Shown here in pieces: positions 56,671-64,000 of a stretch of DNA of 64,000 nucleotides (position 1 is its first letter; the number at the start of each line of letters is the position of its first letter). A program made the position numbers and the translations under genes. Source of the stretch: JAJRRS01 sp965230275 (GTDB taxonomy: Bacteria > Planctomycetota > Phycisphaerae > Phycisphaerales > Phycisphaeraceae); NCBI GenBank assembly GCA_965230275.1, contig CBDDKO010000002.1, forward strand, positions 930,001-994,000. Direction: 5' to 3'. Under the pieces are notes generated by a model. The model ran no database searches. It had not been told where the DNA came from and saw nothing but the letters and a program-made list of their open reading frames with translations.

Positions 56671-58674
56671 TCACACCAAGGCCTGGCCCGGCAGCAGCGG
56701 CGGCATCGGAACGTCCAGACAGTCGCACACAGCCCGCAGCAACTCCGCCTCTTCGGGGGTCACCTGCTTATCCGCTGTAATACACACCGCACAGGCGTTG
56801 ATCACAGCGCGCTTCTCCCGCGGCCCTACGCTTCGAAGTGTTGTCAACGCCTTATCAAGCTCACGGATCCCGCATGCATCCACCGGCAACAGCCCCGGCT
56901 GCGGATCGACCGGTAGGTGTCTTACCGCTTGGGCATACGCTTGCTCACACGCCACCTCATCCTCGTGCCCCCGCCGGGTGAGCGCCGACAGCAGCACCGC
57001 CAACGGCTTGCGCATCGGCTTAAGCGAATAGTACTTCGTCCGCCCCCCGCCCCACCGGCTCGGCTCGAACGTCGGCGACAGCCGGTAGGTCAGCACACGG
57101 CTGAGCATCCATTCATACATATCCATCCGGTCGTCCGCCTCGATCAGCGACTGCACACAACGCATGCACGTCTGATACTGCCCGCTGGTCAGGTTGTGCA
57201 GTGAAGGCATCGCCAGATCGAGCAGGGGCAACGCCGCCGCACGGCTCATCCCGCCCACGGCATCGGCAAGCCGTTGCGTTTCACGCCCGACCGCACCGCC
57301 GGCTAGCGAGTCGACCTGTGCCAGTTGGCCCGCCCGAATCTTCTCGTCGCCTGACAAAAGCATCGCGTAGATCACCGCACATGCGCCAAGTGAGCTATGG
57401 ATCGCCTCCTTGACCGACGGCGGGATCGCTTGAAGCAGGTCGCGTGCGCGTTGCCAATGAGCGTCGGTGGGTTGGCCGATCTGTTTGACAGCGGCGATCT
57501 CAGTTGCAGAAGGTGCTTCCCGGGCGGGCCCCGCCGCGGCCGATCCCGAGAGCAATGTGATCGTTCGGTTGCGGGCCGCCTGTGTTTGGCGCTGCTGTTC
57601 GTGATCTATCTGGGCGGCGGACCTCTCAACCACGGGGTACCGGCCGTCCCACTTGGGCATGATCCGCCTGATCCGCTTATCCAACGGCGGATGTGTCGCA
57701 CCCAACGCCCCAAGCTTGCTGGTGACCCCCTGCCCGAAAAACATGTGGCTGACTTCCTCCGCCTTGGGGCTATGGATGCTCGACCCGAAGGCGTTCCCGC
57801 CGATCTTCTTCAGCGCCCCGCCGATGCCTTCGGGGTAGCGTGTGAACTGAACCGCCGAGGCGTCTGCGAGAAACTCGCGCTGCCGGGATACCGCCGACTT
57901 GATCAACCCGCCGAAGAAGTAGCCGACGAAACCGATGACCATCAGTGCCGCTGCGATCAGGAAGATGACGGCGATCACGCCGCCCGCGCCGTCATTCTTC
58001 TTGCTGGAGCTGCTGCGACGAGACGGACGGATGTGCCGCATCGTTCGCAGCACGCCCATGCCGATCTGGCCGATCACCAGGATCCCGAACAGCACGCCGA
58101 TCAGCCGGATGTTCAGCCGCATGTCGCCGTTAAGGATGTGGCTGTACTCATGTGCGATCACGCCCTGCAGTTCGTCCCGGTCCAGCAACTCAACCGTGCC
58201 GCGCGTCACACCGATCACCGCGCTGTCCGGGCCGTACCCGGCGGCGAAGGCGTTGATCGCCAGCTCGTTATCCATGACATACACATCGGGCATCGGCACG
58301 CCCGAAGCGATCGACATCTCTTCGACCACGTTCAGCAGCTGTCGTTCTTGCAGATCGGTCGTACCGGTATCGAGTAAGCGCCCGCCAAGCGACTCGGCGA
58401 TCACGCGCCCCCCGCCGGACAGCTCACTGAGTTTGATGGCTGAGCTACACCCCACCACCAGCAAGACCGCCGCCCCGACCACCAGCAGCAGCAGCGGGTT
58501 CCACAGCGACAACTCAACGCCGCCGCCACCCCGCGAATGGATAGCCGCCACGCCGACCGCCACCGCAACGTAGACCATCGCGATGATGCATATCACCGCC
58601 AGGGCAAACAGCACGACAAGCCGGCCGGTGTTTTTCCGGGCCTGTGCCTGATGCTCGAAGAAGTCCATCGCCAT
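56671..58674 (-). CDS. M48-family membrane metalloprotease (HtpX-like), extended
   Basis: 667 aa. Two N-terminal helices, then the zinc site GVIAHEYSHILNGDMRLN near residue 174 (HExxH) with a downstream Glu in FLADASAVQFTRYPEG, and further helices. The C-terminal ~330 residues form a helical extension with no recognised domain, about twice the length of HtpX. Membrane-protein quality control is the family role. Follows lemA in the same direction (26-base gap), a frequent M48-LemA pairing. Confidence 0.9.
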   Translation of the reverse strand: MAMDFFEHQAQARKNTGRLVVLFALAVICIIAMVYVAVAVGVAAIHSRGGGGVELSLWNPLLLLVVGAAVLLVVGCSSAIKLSELSGGGRVIAESLGGRLLDTGTTDLQERQLLNVVEEMSIASGVPMPDVYVMDNELAINAFAAGYGPDSAVIGVTRGTVELLDRDELQGVIAHEYSHILNGDMRLNIRLIGVLFGILVIGQIGMGVLRTMRHIRPSRRSSSSKKNDGAGGVIAVIFLIAAALMVIGFVGYFFGGLIKSAVSRQREFLADASAVQFTRYPEGIGGALKKIGGNAFGSSIHSPKAEEVSHMFFGQGVTSKLGALGATHPPLDKRIRRIMPKWDGRYPVVERSAAQIDHEQQRQTQAARNRTITLLSGSAAAGPAREAPSATEIAAVKQIGQPTDAHWQRARDLLQAIPPSVKEAIHSSLGACAVIYAMLLSGDEKIRAGQLAQVDSLAGGAVGRETQRLADAVGGMSRAAALPLLDLAMPSLHNLTSGQYQTCMRCVQSLIEADDRMDMYEWMLSRVLTYRLSPTFEPSRWGGGRTKYYSLKPMRKPLAVLLSALTRRGHEDEVACEQAYAQAVRHLPVDPQPGLLPVDACGIRELDKALTTLRSVGPREKRAVINACAVCITADKQVTPEEAELLRAVCDCLDVPMPPLLPGQALV

Positions 58675-58700
58675 GATTCAGCCCCGTCGCACCCAAGGGA

Positions 58701-59300
58701 TCAGGTGAACGAAACCTTCACAGCCTCGCGCTCGCCGGGCTGTTCGATCTCGAAGAACGGTGCGTCCAGGAAGCCGAACATCGACGCGAAGATCACCGGC
58801 GGGAACGACTCGCGGTACGTCTTATACGTATTCACCGAGTCGTTGTAAGCCTGGCGGGCAAAAGCGATCTTGTTCTCGGTCGAGGTCAGTTCCTCGCTGA
58901 CCTGCATCATGTTCTGGTTGGCCTTGAGGTCCGGGTAGGCCTCCATCACCGCGAACAGCTTGCCCATCGCGCCGGTCAGCGCGCCCTCAGCGCCCAACAG
59001 CCCCTTCATGGCCCCGGCGTCCGCCGGATTCGCCGCCACAGCCTTCGCCGCCCCGGCCGCCTGGTTGCGCGCCGCGATCACCGCTTCGAGCGTCTCGCTC
59101 TCGTGCTTCATGTAACCCTTGGCCGTCTCCACCAGGTTCGGGATCAGGTCGTACCGCCGCTTGAGCTGCACGTCGATCTGCGCAAACGCATTCTTGAACC
59201 GGTTGCGCAGCGCGACCAGCCGGTTGTAGATCCCGACGACCCAGCCGATCAGACCCAGCAAGACCAGACCGATGACAACCAGTGCAATGATCCATCCCAT
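58701..59300 (-). CDS. lemA: LemA-family protein
   Basis: 199 aa: single N-terminal transmembrane helix (WIIALVVIGLVLLGLIGWVV), then an alpha-helical cytoplasmic or periplasmic domain with NRLVALRNRFKNAFAQIDVQ, YDLIPNLVETAKGYM and a C-terminal FFEIEQPGEREAVKV. Function unknown across the family though commonly beside M48 proteases. Start ATG 59300 with AGGAGGC 5 bases upstream. Confidence 0.93.
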   Translation of the reverse strand: MGWIIALVVIGLVLLGLIGWVVGIYNRLVALRNRFKNAFAQIDVQLKRRYDLIPNLVETAKGYMKHESETLEAVIAARNQAAGAAKAVAANPADAGAMKGLLGAEGALTGAMGKLFAVMEAYPDLKANQNMMQVSEELTSTENKIAFARQAYNDSVNTYKTYRESFPPVIFASMFGFLDAPFFEIEQPGEREAVKVSFT

Positions 59301-59480
59301 GAGACGCCTCCTGAAAGGTGAGCGGACAGGCCCGCGCCGCAGACGCCGACCATCTATCAGGATAAGACATTCCCCTTTCCCATGCGCGGGATTCACCGTG
59401 CCCGGCGTGGCAGGACTGCAACAGGTCCCACGACATCCCAATGAATGATTGCCGGCATTGGGACGAGGGATGCGACCGGA

Positions 59481-59921
59481 TTACTGGTCTTCATTCAGAG
59501 AGCCAGATGATTCAGTGAGATATTGGTAAACAAGCTCGTTAGGCTCGTGCCCCGCCCAATGCTCTGGGCCTCCATCACGGAGTACGATCAAATCGTCGGG
59601 TGGGGATGTGAGTGTTCGAACCTGATCGACATCCACATCCCAACGGATCTCGACTCGAGACTTCAGTTCATCAAACGACCACGGCTGCCCCACCGCAGAT
59701 ACATGCTGCCTGTACACCGGTCTTAAGTCATCCCACGAACTCGGCCACTGATCGTCGTTCTGCTCCAGGTAATCAACCACCATCCCGCCAACCCACTCAA
59801 GGGCATACATGTTCGGGACAGTTTCGCTCGTGTAGCGATGTATTTTGAATGCGATGAGGCCGCCACCACATAGTATGGCCAGGACGACAGCTAGGATTAG
59901 GGCCGGCAAGAACTTCTTCAT
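59481..59921 (-). CDS. Membrane-anchored protein of unknown function
   Basis: 146 aa: N-terminal signal anchor (FLPALILAVVLAILCGGGLIAF), then an acidic soluble domain rich in Trp/Asp (DDQWPSSWDDLRPVYRQHV). The pattern WPSSWDDL followed by beta strands occurs in planctomycete proteins related to pseudopilins, but I cannot assign it. Lies between lemA and rho on the same strand. Confidence 0.6.
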   Translation of the reverse strand: MKKFLPALILAVVLAILCGGGLIAFKIHRYTSETVPNMYALEWVGGMVVDYLEQNDDQWPSSWDDLRPVYRQHVSAVGQPWSFDELKSRVEIRWDVDVDQVRTLTSPPDDLIVLRDGGPEHWAGHEPNELVYQYLTESSGSLNEDQ

Positions 59922-59974
59922 TGGTCAAGTCCATGAACAATGAATTGCTGATACTACCCAAATCGTGCGATAGA

Positions 59975-61492
59975 TCAGTCCAGCGTCATCGTCAGCAGGA
60001 ACTCGGCGTTGGTCTTGACCTTCTCCAGCCGGTTCTTGAGTAGCTCCATCGCCTCAACGACGTTCATGTCCGCCAGCACCTTGCGCAGGCGGTAGATGAG
60101 CTTGAGCTCGTGGTCGTCCATCAGCAGCTCTTCACGGCGGGTGCCGCTGGCGGCGATGTCGATCGCGGGGTAGGTCCGCTTCTCGACCAGGCGCCGGTCC
60201 AGGTGCAGCTCGGAGTTACCCGTGCCCTTGAACTCTTCAAAGATGATGTCGTCCATCTTCGAGCCGGTATCGACCAGCGCGGTGGCGAGGATGGTCAGCG
60301 ACCCGCCGTTCTCGATCGCGCGGGCCGAGCCGAAGAACTTCTTGGGCCGCTGCAGCGCGTTGGAGTCCAGGCCGCCGGTGAGGATCTTGCCTGAGTGCGG
60401 CATCTCGGCGTTGTATGCTCGGGCCATACGTGTGATCGAGTCCATCAGGATCACGACATGTTCGCCGAACTCGACGAAACGCCGGGCCTTTTCCATCACC
60501 ATGTCGCAGACCTGCACGTGGCGGTGGCTCTGCTCGTCGAAGGTCGAGGCGATGACCTCGACGTCGTCGGGCGTGTTGTTCTTGAAGTCGGTGACTTCCT
60601 CGGGCCGTTCGTCGATCAGCAGCACGATGACCTTGGTCTCGGGGCTGTTGACGATGATCGAGTTGGCCATCTTCTGGAGCAATACCGTCTTACCGGTCCG
60701 CGGCGGGGCCACGATCAACCCGCGCTGGCCCCGGCCGATCGGGGTGACCAGGTCGACGATCCGCATCTCGATGTTGTCGGGCTCGGTCTCGAGGATCAGC
60801 CGTTGATACGGGTGCAGCGGCGTGAGGTCTTCGTAGTTCTTGATGTCGTTGAGGTGGTCCGGGGGATGGCCGTTCACCGCATCGACACGCAGCAGCGCGA
60901 AGTACTTCTCGGATTCCTTGGGCGGGCGGATGCTGCCCTGCACCACGTGCCCGGGCTTGAGGCCGAACCGGCGTATCTGTGACGGCGAAACATAGATGTC
61001 ATCCGGGCAGGCCAGGTACGAGTACTCGGGGCTGCGCAGGAAGCCGAACCCGTCGGGCAATACTTCCAGCACGCCGTCGCCGTACATCAGGCCCTGCTTC
61101 TGGGTCTTCAGCTCAAGGATCTTGAACGTCAGATCATGGCGGGGCAGCGTCGCCGCGTCCTCAATACCCTCTTCCTTGGCGACCTTCAGCAGGTCATCCA
61201 GCTCCATCGCCTGGAGCGTGTGGACGGTGACGTCACTCTTCTTCGCCTTTTCGTAGCGGCGCTGGGTCTCGGCGTCGAGTTGCTCGTCGGTCTGCGGCTT
61301 GCGCGACTGCGGCTTGTCCGCCTTGGCCTTGTCCTTGTCAGCCTTGTTGCCGGACTTGGCGGGCTTGTCCTCGGCCTGCTCCTGCTCGGGCGCATCATCC
61401 TCAACCACAGCCTCGGGCTTGGCCTTGGCTTTGGTCTTCTTAGTGACGCGCTTCTTTTTGGGTTTGGACTTAACGTTCTCTTCCGTGGCCAT
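59975..61492 (-). CDS. rho: Transcription termination factor Rho
   Basis: RNA-dependent hexameric helicase. 505 aa: a Lys/Glu/Ala-rich N-terminal extension of ~85 residues, the Rho N and RNA-binding domains (GVLEVLPDGFGFLRSPEYSY), the ATPase core with P-loop VAPPRTGKTVLLQKM near 264, VLLIDERPEEVTDF, and the C-terminal EELLMDDHELKLIYRLRK. Start ATG 61492 (MATEENVKSK). The charged extension is common in planctomycetes and high-GC bacteria. Confidence 0.96.
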   Translation of the reverse strand: MATEENVKSKPKKKRVTKKTKAKAKPEAVVEDDAPEQEQAEDKPAKSGNKADKDKAKADKPQSRKPQTDEQLDAETQRRYEKAKKSDVTVHTLQAMELDDLLKVAKEEGIEDAATLPRHDLTFKILELKTQKQGLMYGDGVLEVLPDGFGFLRSPEYSYLACPDDIYVSPSQIRRFGLKPGHVVQGSIRPPKESEKYFALLRVDAVNGHPPDHLNDIKNYEDLTPLHPYQRLILETEPDNIEMRIVDLVTPIGRGQRGLIVAPPRTGKTVLLQKMANSIIVNSPETKVIVLLIDERPEEVTDFKNNTPDDVEVIASTFDEQSHRHVQVCDMVMEKARRFVEFGEHVVILMDSITRMARAYNAEMPHSGKILTGGLDSNALQRPKKFFGSARAIENGGSLTILATALVDTGSKMDDIIFEEFKGTGNSELHLDRRLVEKRTYPAIDIAASGTRREELLMDDHELKLIYRLRKVLADMNVVEAMELLKNRLEKVKTNAEFLLTMTLD

Positions 61493-61740
61493 GGGCGGGC
61501 TCAATCCTTAACGGGGGGTAACGGGTGGATGCGACCGTGTTGAAACCGGTCGGCGGGGAAATTCATATCCACAAGGACATGCTGGATCGTTATGATCCGA
61601 GGTGTATTGAATTAACAAAGGTCGTGCATGCACGTGTCTATCCGACACAACGGGTTCAGTTGGATGCGGGGGATCAATCTGACATCGAGGCGGGATCGGT
61701 CGGACTGGCTACCGGGCTTCCTCCGAAAGGCCGACCTGAA

Positions 61741-62349
61741 TCATGGGGTAATCCGGGAAAGCACACGTCGGGTTTGTTCCAGGCAGTGGGCCTCACCCGC
61801 GTCGTTGCTTATTACATAATCGGCCCGTTCGCGTTTGCTGTCAAGCGGCAGCTGCATTTTCTCACGGCGGGCCAACTCGTCCGGCCCCCAGCCCCGTGTC
61901 CGCGCCAACCGCTCCTGACGCACAGCTAACGGGGCATCCACAAAGATCAACACGTCACACTGCCGATCAATTCCCGATTCTATTAATAACGGGCTGTCTT
62001 CCACAACCGCCCGCACACCAGGCTTGCCAACCGCTTCGACCCGTAATTCCCCCCGTTTGGCGTGAACGATCGGGTGAATCAGCCCCTCAAGCCGATCCAA
62101 TGCCGCCTGGTCTTGAAACACGATCTTGGCGACCGCCCCACGGTCGATCCCGCCGATCTCGTTCAAAATGCCATCCCCCCACCACTGCCGTAGCTGTTCG
62201 ATCACCCCCGGATCGCCCAACGCCTGCTTCGCCAGCGCGTCCGAGTCGATCACCTCGCACCCAAGCGACGCCAATTGACCCGCGACCAGGCTCTTGCCCG
62301 AGCCCGGCGCGCCCATCAGCCCGATAATGGGGACTCCATCCTGCCGCAT
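61741..62349 (-). CDS. coaE: Dephospho-CoA kinase
   Basis: Final step of CoA synthesis. P-loop GLMGAPGSGKSLVAG, DSDALAKQAL, VVEDSPLLIESG and VDAPLAVRQERLARTRG are family signatures. 202 aa from ATG 62349. It lies upstream of rho on the same strand with a 250-base gap; a frame on the other strand through that gap looks incidental. Confidence 0.92.
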   Translation of the reverse strand: MRQDGVPIIGLMGAPGSGKSLVAGQLASLGCEVIDSDALAKQALGDPGVIEQLRQWWGDGILNEIGGIDRGAVAKIVFQDQAALDRLEGLIHPIVHAKRGELRVEAVGKPGVRAVVEDSPLLIESGIDRQCDVLIFVDAPLAVRQERLARTRGWGPDELARREKMQLPLDSKRERADYVISNDAGEAHCLEQTRRVLSRITP

Positions 62350-62500
62350 ACACCTCTCGAAGCCCAACGATCCTCGGCGTGGCTATGATTAATTGATACT
62401 TGCCTTACACTCCGTTTGCCAGCATAATTTACTCTTTCATACCTAGCTAATCACCCCCCACGCTTCACCGCCTCCGAAGGCGGACCACGACGAGGTACGG

Positions 62501-64000
62501 ATGGCCCGCACAAGACGCAAACTCGGTGAAATCCTCAAACGCTGGGACCTGATCGACGACGAGAAGCTCGAAGAGGGCCTCAAGATCGCCAAGGGCTCAC
62601 GCAAACGCATCGGCGACGTCCTCGTCGATCTCGGCTATGCCCAGCAGAACGACATCGCCAAGGCGCTCGCGTCGCAGTACGGCATGGAATTCGTCGACCT
62701 CGACCAACCCGACGTCGTCTCCAAAGACAACCTCGAACTCATCCCCACCGACCTGATCAAGAAGTACCTCGTCCTGCCCATGGGTAAGGACGGCAACAAG
62801 CTCAAGGTCCTCGTCCACGACCCGATGGACCTCGCCCTGATCGACGACCTGCGCTTCCGCCTCGGAGGCGAACTCGAACTCGCGCTGGGCGCCAAGGACA
62901 AGATCAAGGAATACATCGAGAGCTTCCTCTCCGAAACGCAGGCCTCGATCGACGAAGAAGTCCGCCGCATGACCATGGACGCCTCGCTGGACCGCGGCGC
63001 GTCGCTGGACGTGCAAATGGCCGGCGATGAAGAAGAGGAAGAACCCACCGGCGACGAAAGCAAGGACGCCCAGTCCGCCCCGATCATCCGGCTGGTCTCC
63101 GAGATCATCAAAGAAGCCGTCGTCACACGGGCCAGCGATATCCACATCGAGCCGTTCGAAGACCGCGTCCGACTGCGCTACCGTGTGGACGGCGTCTGTA
63201 TCGAGAAAGACAAGATCCCCAAGCGCACGCAGCAGTCCGTCATCGCCCGCCTGAAGATCATGTCCGGGATGAAGATCGAAGAAAAGCGCATCCCGCAGGA
63301 CGGCCGTATCAAGATGCGGATCGGCGGCGAGATCATCGACTTCCGTGTCTCCGCCTGCCCCGCCTACCACGGCGAATCCGTCGTCCTGCGTATCCTCCGG
63401 CCCGACGCCGCCAAACTCGGCCTGGTCAACCTCGGCATGCAGGACGATACGCTCGAGACCTTCAAGTCGATCATCTCCCGGCCCAACGGGATCTTCCTGG
63501 TCACCGGCCCCACCGGCTCGGGAAAAACGACCACGCTCTACTCGGCCCTGTCCGAACTCAACCGACCGGACATCAAGATCATCACCGCCGAGGACCCGAT
63601 CGAATACAACTTCAAGGGCATCAACCAGTGCCAGGTCAACGACCACATCGGCCTGACCTTCTCACGCATCCTCCGCGCCATGCTGCGTCAGGCACCCAAC
63701 ATCATCCTCGTCGGTGAAATCCGTGATAAAGAGGTCGGCGAGGTCGCCATCCAGGCCGCACTCACCGGCCACATGGTCTTCTCCACCCTGCACACCAACG
63801 ACGCCCCGTCGGCGATCACACGTCTGGTCGACATGGGCCTCAAACCTTTCCTCGTCGCCAGCTCAATCCAGGCCGTGCTCGCCCAACGCCTTGTGCGTAT
63901 CCTCTGCGATCACTGCAAGGAAGAAGACCCCAACCCCAACCCCCGGCTGCTGTCGCTGTGCGGGTTCAACAAGGGCGACCTGGACGGCCAAACCATCTAC
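62501..64000 (+). CDS. GspE/PilB-type secretion or pilus assembly ATPase, 3' end missing
   Basis: 500 codons open to the right edge. N-terminal MshEN/T2SSE_N domain (GEILKRWDLIDDEKLEEGLK, IGDVLVDLGYA), then the catalytic core: ASDIHIEPFEDRVRLRYRVDG (Asp box), Walker A GPTGSGKTTT near 336, ITAEDPIEYNF, His box and Walker B ILVGEIRDKE, TGHMVFSTLHTND. CDHC near residue 468 begins the zinc-binding four-Cys module. Powers type II secretion or type IV pili, consistent with the pseudopilins in the region. Start ATG 62501 with GAGG 6 bases upstream. Confidence 0.95.
   Translation, partial: MARTRRKLGEILKRWDLIDDEKLEEGLKIAKGSRKRIGDVLVDLGYAQQNDIAKALASQYGMEFVDLDQPDVVSKDNLELIPTDLIKKYLVLPMGKDGNKLKVLVHDPMDLALIDDLRFRLGGELELALGAKDKIKEYIESFLSETQASIDEEVRRMTMDASLDRGASLDVQMAGDEEEEEPTGDESKDAQSAPIIRLVSEIIKEAVVTRASDIHIEPFEDRVRLRYRVDGVCIEKDKIPKRTQQSVIARLKIMSGMKIEEKRIPQDGRIKMRIGGEIIDFRVSACPAYHGESVVLRILRPDAAKLGLVNLGMQDDTLETFKSIISRPNGIFLVTGPTGSGKTTTLYSALSELNRPDIKIITAEDPIEYNFKGINQCQVNDHIGLTFSRILRAMLRQAPNIILVGEIRDKEVGEVAIQAALTGHMVFSTLHTNDAPSAITRLVDMGLKPFLVASSIQAVLAQRLVRILCDHCKEEDPNPNPRLLSLCGFNKGDLDGQTIY

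Noticed and set aside
57397..58377. 326-codon frame opposite the M48 protease gene
   Set aside because: Antisense to conserved catalytic motifs; no family-like sequence.
61525..61929. 134-codon + frame between rho and coaE
   Set aside because: Half of it is antisense to coaE and the rest lacks protein character.
62597..63646. 349-codon minus-strand frame opposite the GspE-type ATPase
   Set aside because: The + strand carries all ATPase motifs; the other is a composition shadow.

Overview
The window looks like a chromosome segment of a high-GC planctomycete, most likely of the Phycisphaerae type. Four things point there: several secreted proteins ending in PEP-CTERM sorting signals, an H-X9-DG type pseudopilin, short CPxC zinc ribbons grafted onto membrane proteins, and a 23S-5S rRNA pair with no 16S gene upstream. 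The host background is ordinary: cell wall (MltA), proline catabolism (PutA), nucleotide and lipid synthesis (Cmk, PlsC), CstA, NadB, HisA, PpdK, formate oxidoreductase with FdhD, Fmt/Def, HU, BioF-like, Rho, CoaE and a GspE/PilB ATPase that runs off the right edge.

The outstanding region is 18.06-26.07 kb. Two identical 18-bp sequences that resemble one half plus the centre of a XerCD dif site bound a 7,993-bp, low-GC, one-strand gene block with the layout of a filamentous phage (inovirus): ssDNA-binding protein candidate, HUH rolling-circle Rep, small membrane/coat proteins, a signal-peptide-bearing major coat protein followed by hairpins, a pIII-like adsorption protein, a pVI-like protein, a Zot/pI ATPase, a separate membrane/periplasmic protein that seems to be the detached second half of pI, and a short secretin-like lipoprotein (pIV analogue). 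No recombinase gene is present, consistent with Xer-dependent integration. One phage protein ends in a PEP-CTERM-like tail, like the host's own surface proteins. The phage terminator lies at the opposite end of the integrated copy, so late transcription may run into the host PEP-CTERM gene at the right junction.

Just left of the prophage (16.3-17.9 kb) is a second low-GC block: a two-gene operon of a small membrane protein and a membrane-anchored protein with a His/Cys pair spaced as in caspase-fold (clan CD) peptidases. It may be a defence or cell-death module; this is inference.

The remaining layout is as follows. 0-10.8 kb and 27-31 kb are housekeeping genes. 10.8-13.3 kb is a minus-strand cluster of a pseudopilin and two paralogous PEP-CTERM proteins. 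31-43 kb holds surface and membrane proteins (Kv-type channel with zinc ribbon, PEP-CTERM protein, glycoside-hydrolase-like protein, beta-propeller lipoprotein with coiled-coil tail, tandem small membrane proteins). 43-48 kb holds fmt/def, split by an inverted-repeat-flanked small gene, then HU, BioF-like and a MerC-like protein under a Fur-box-like palindrome. 48.9-53.1 kb holds 5S, 23S (own promoter and boxA-like leader) and tRNA-Phe. 53-64 kb holds a hydrolase-OsmC fusion, O-methyltransferase, Aat, LysM lipoprotein, M48/LemA pair, Rho, CoaE and GspE. Dispersed palindromic repeats occur in many intergenic gaps.
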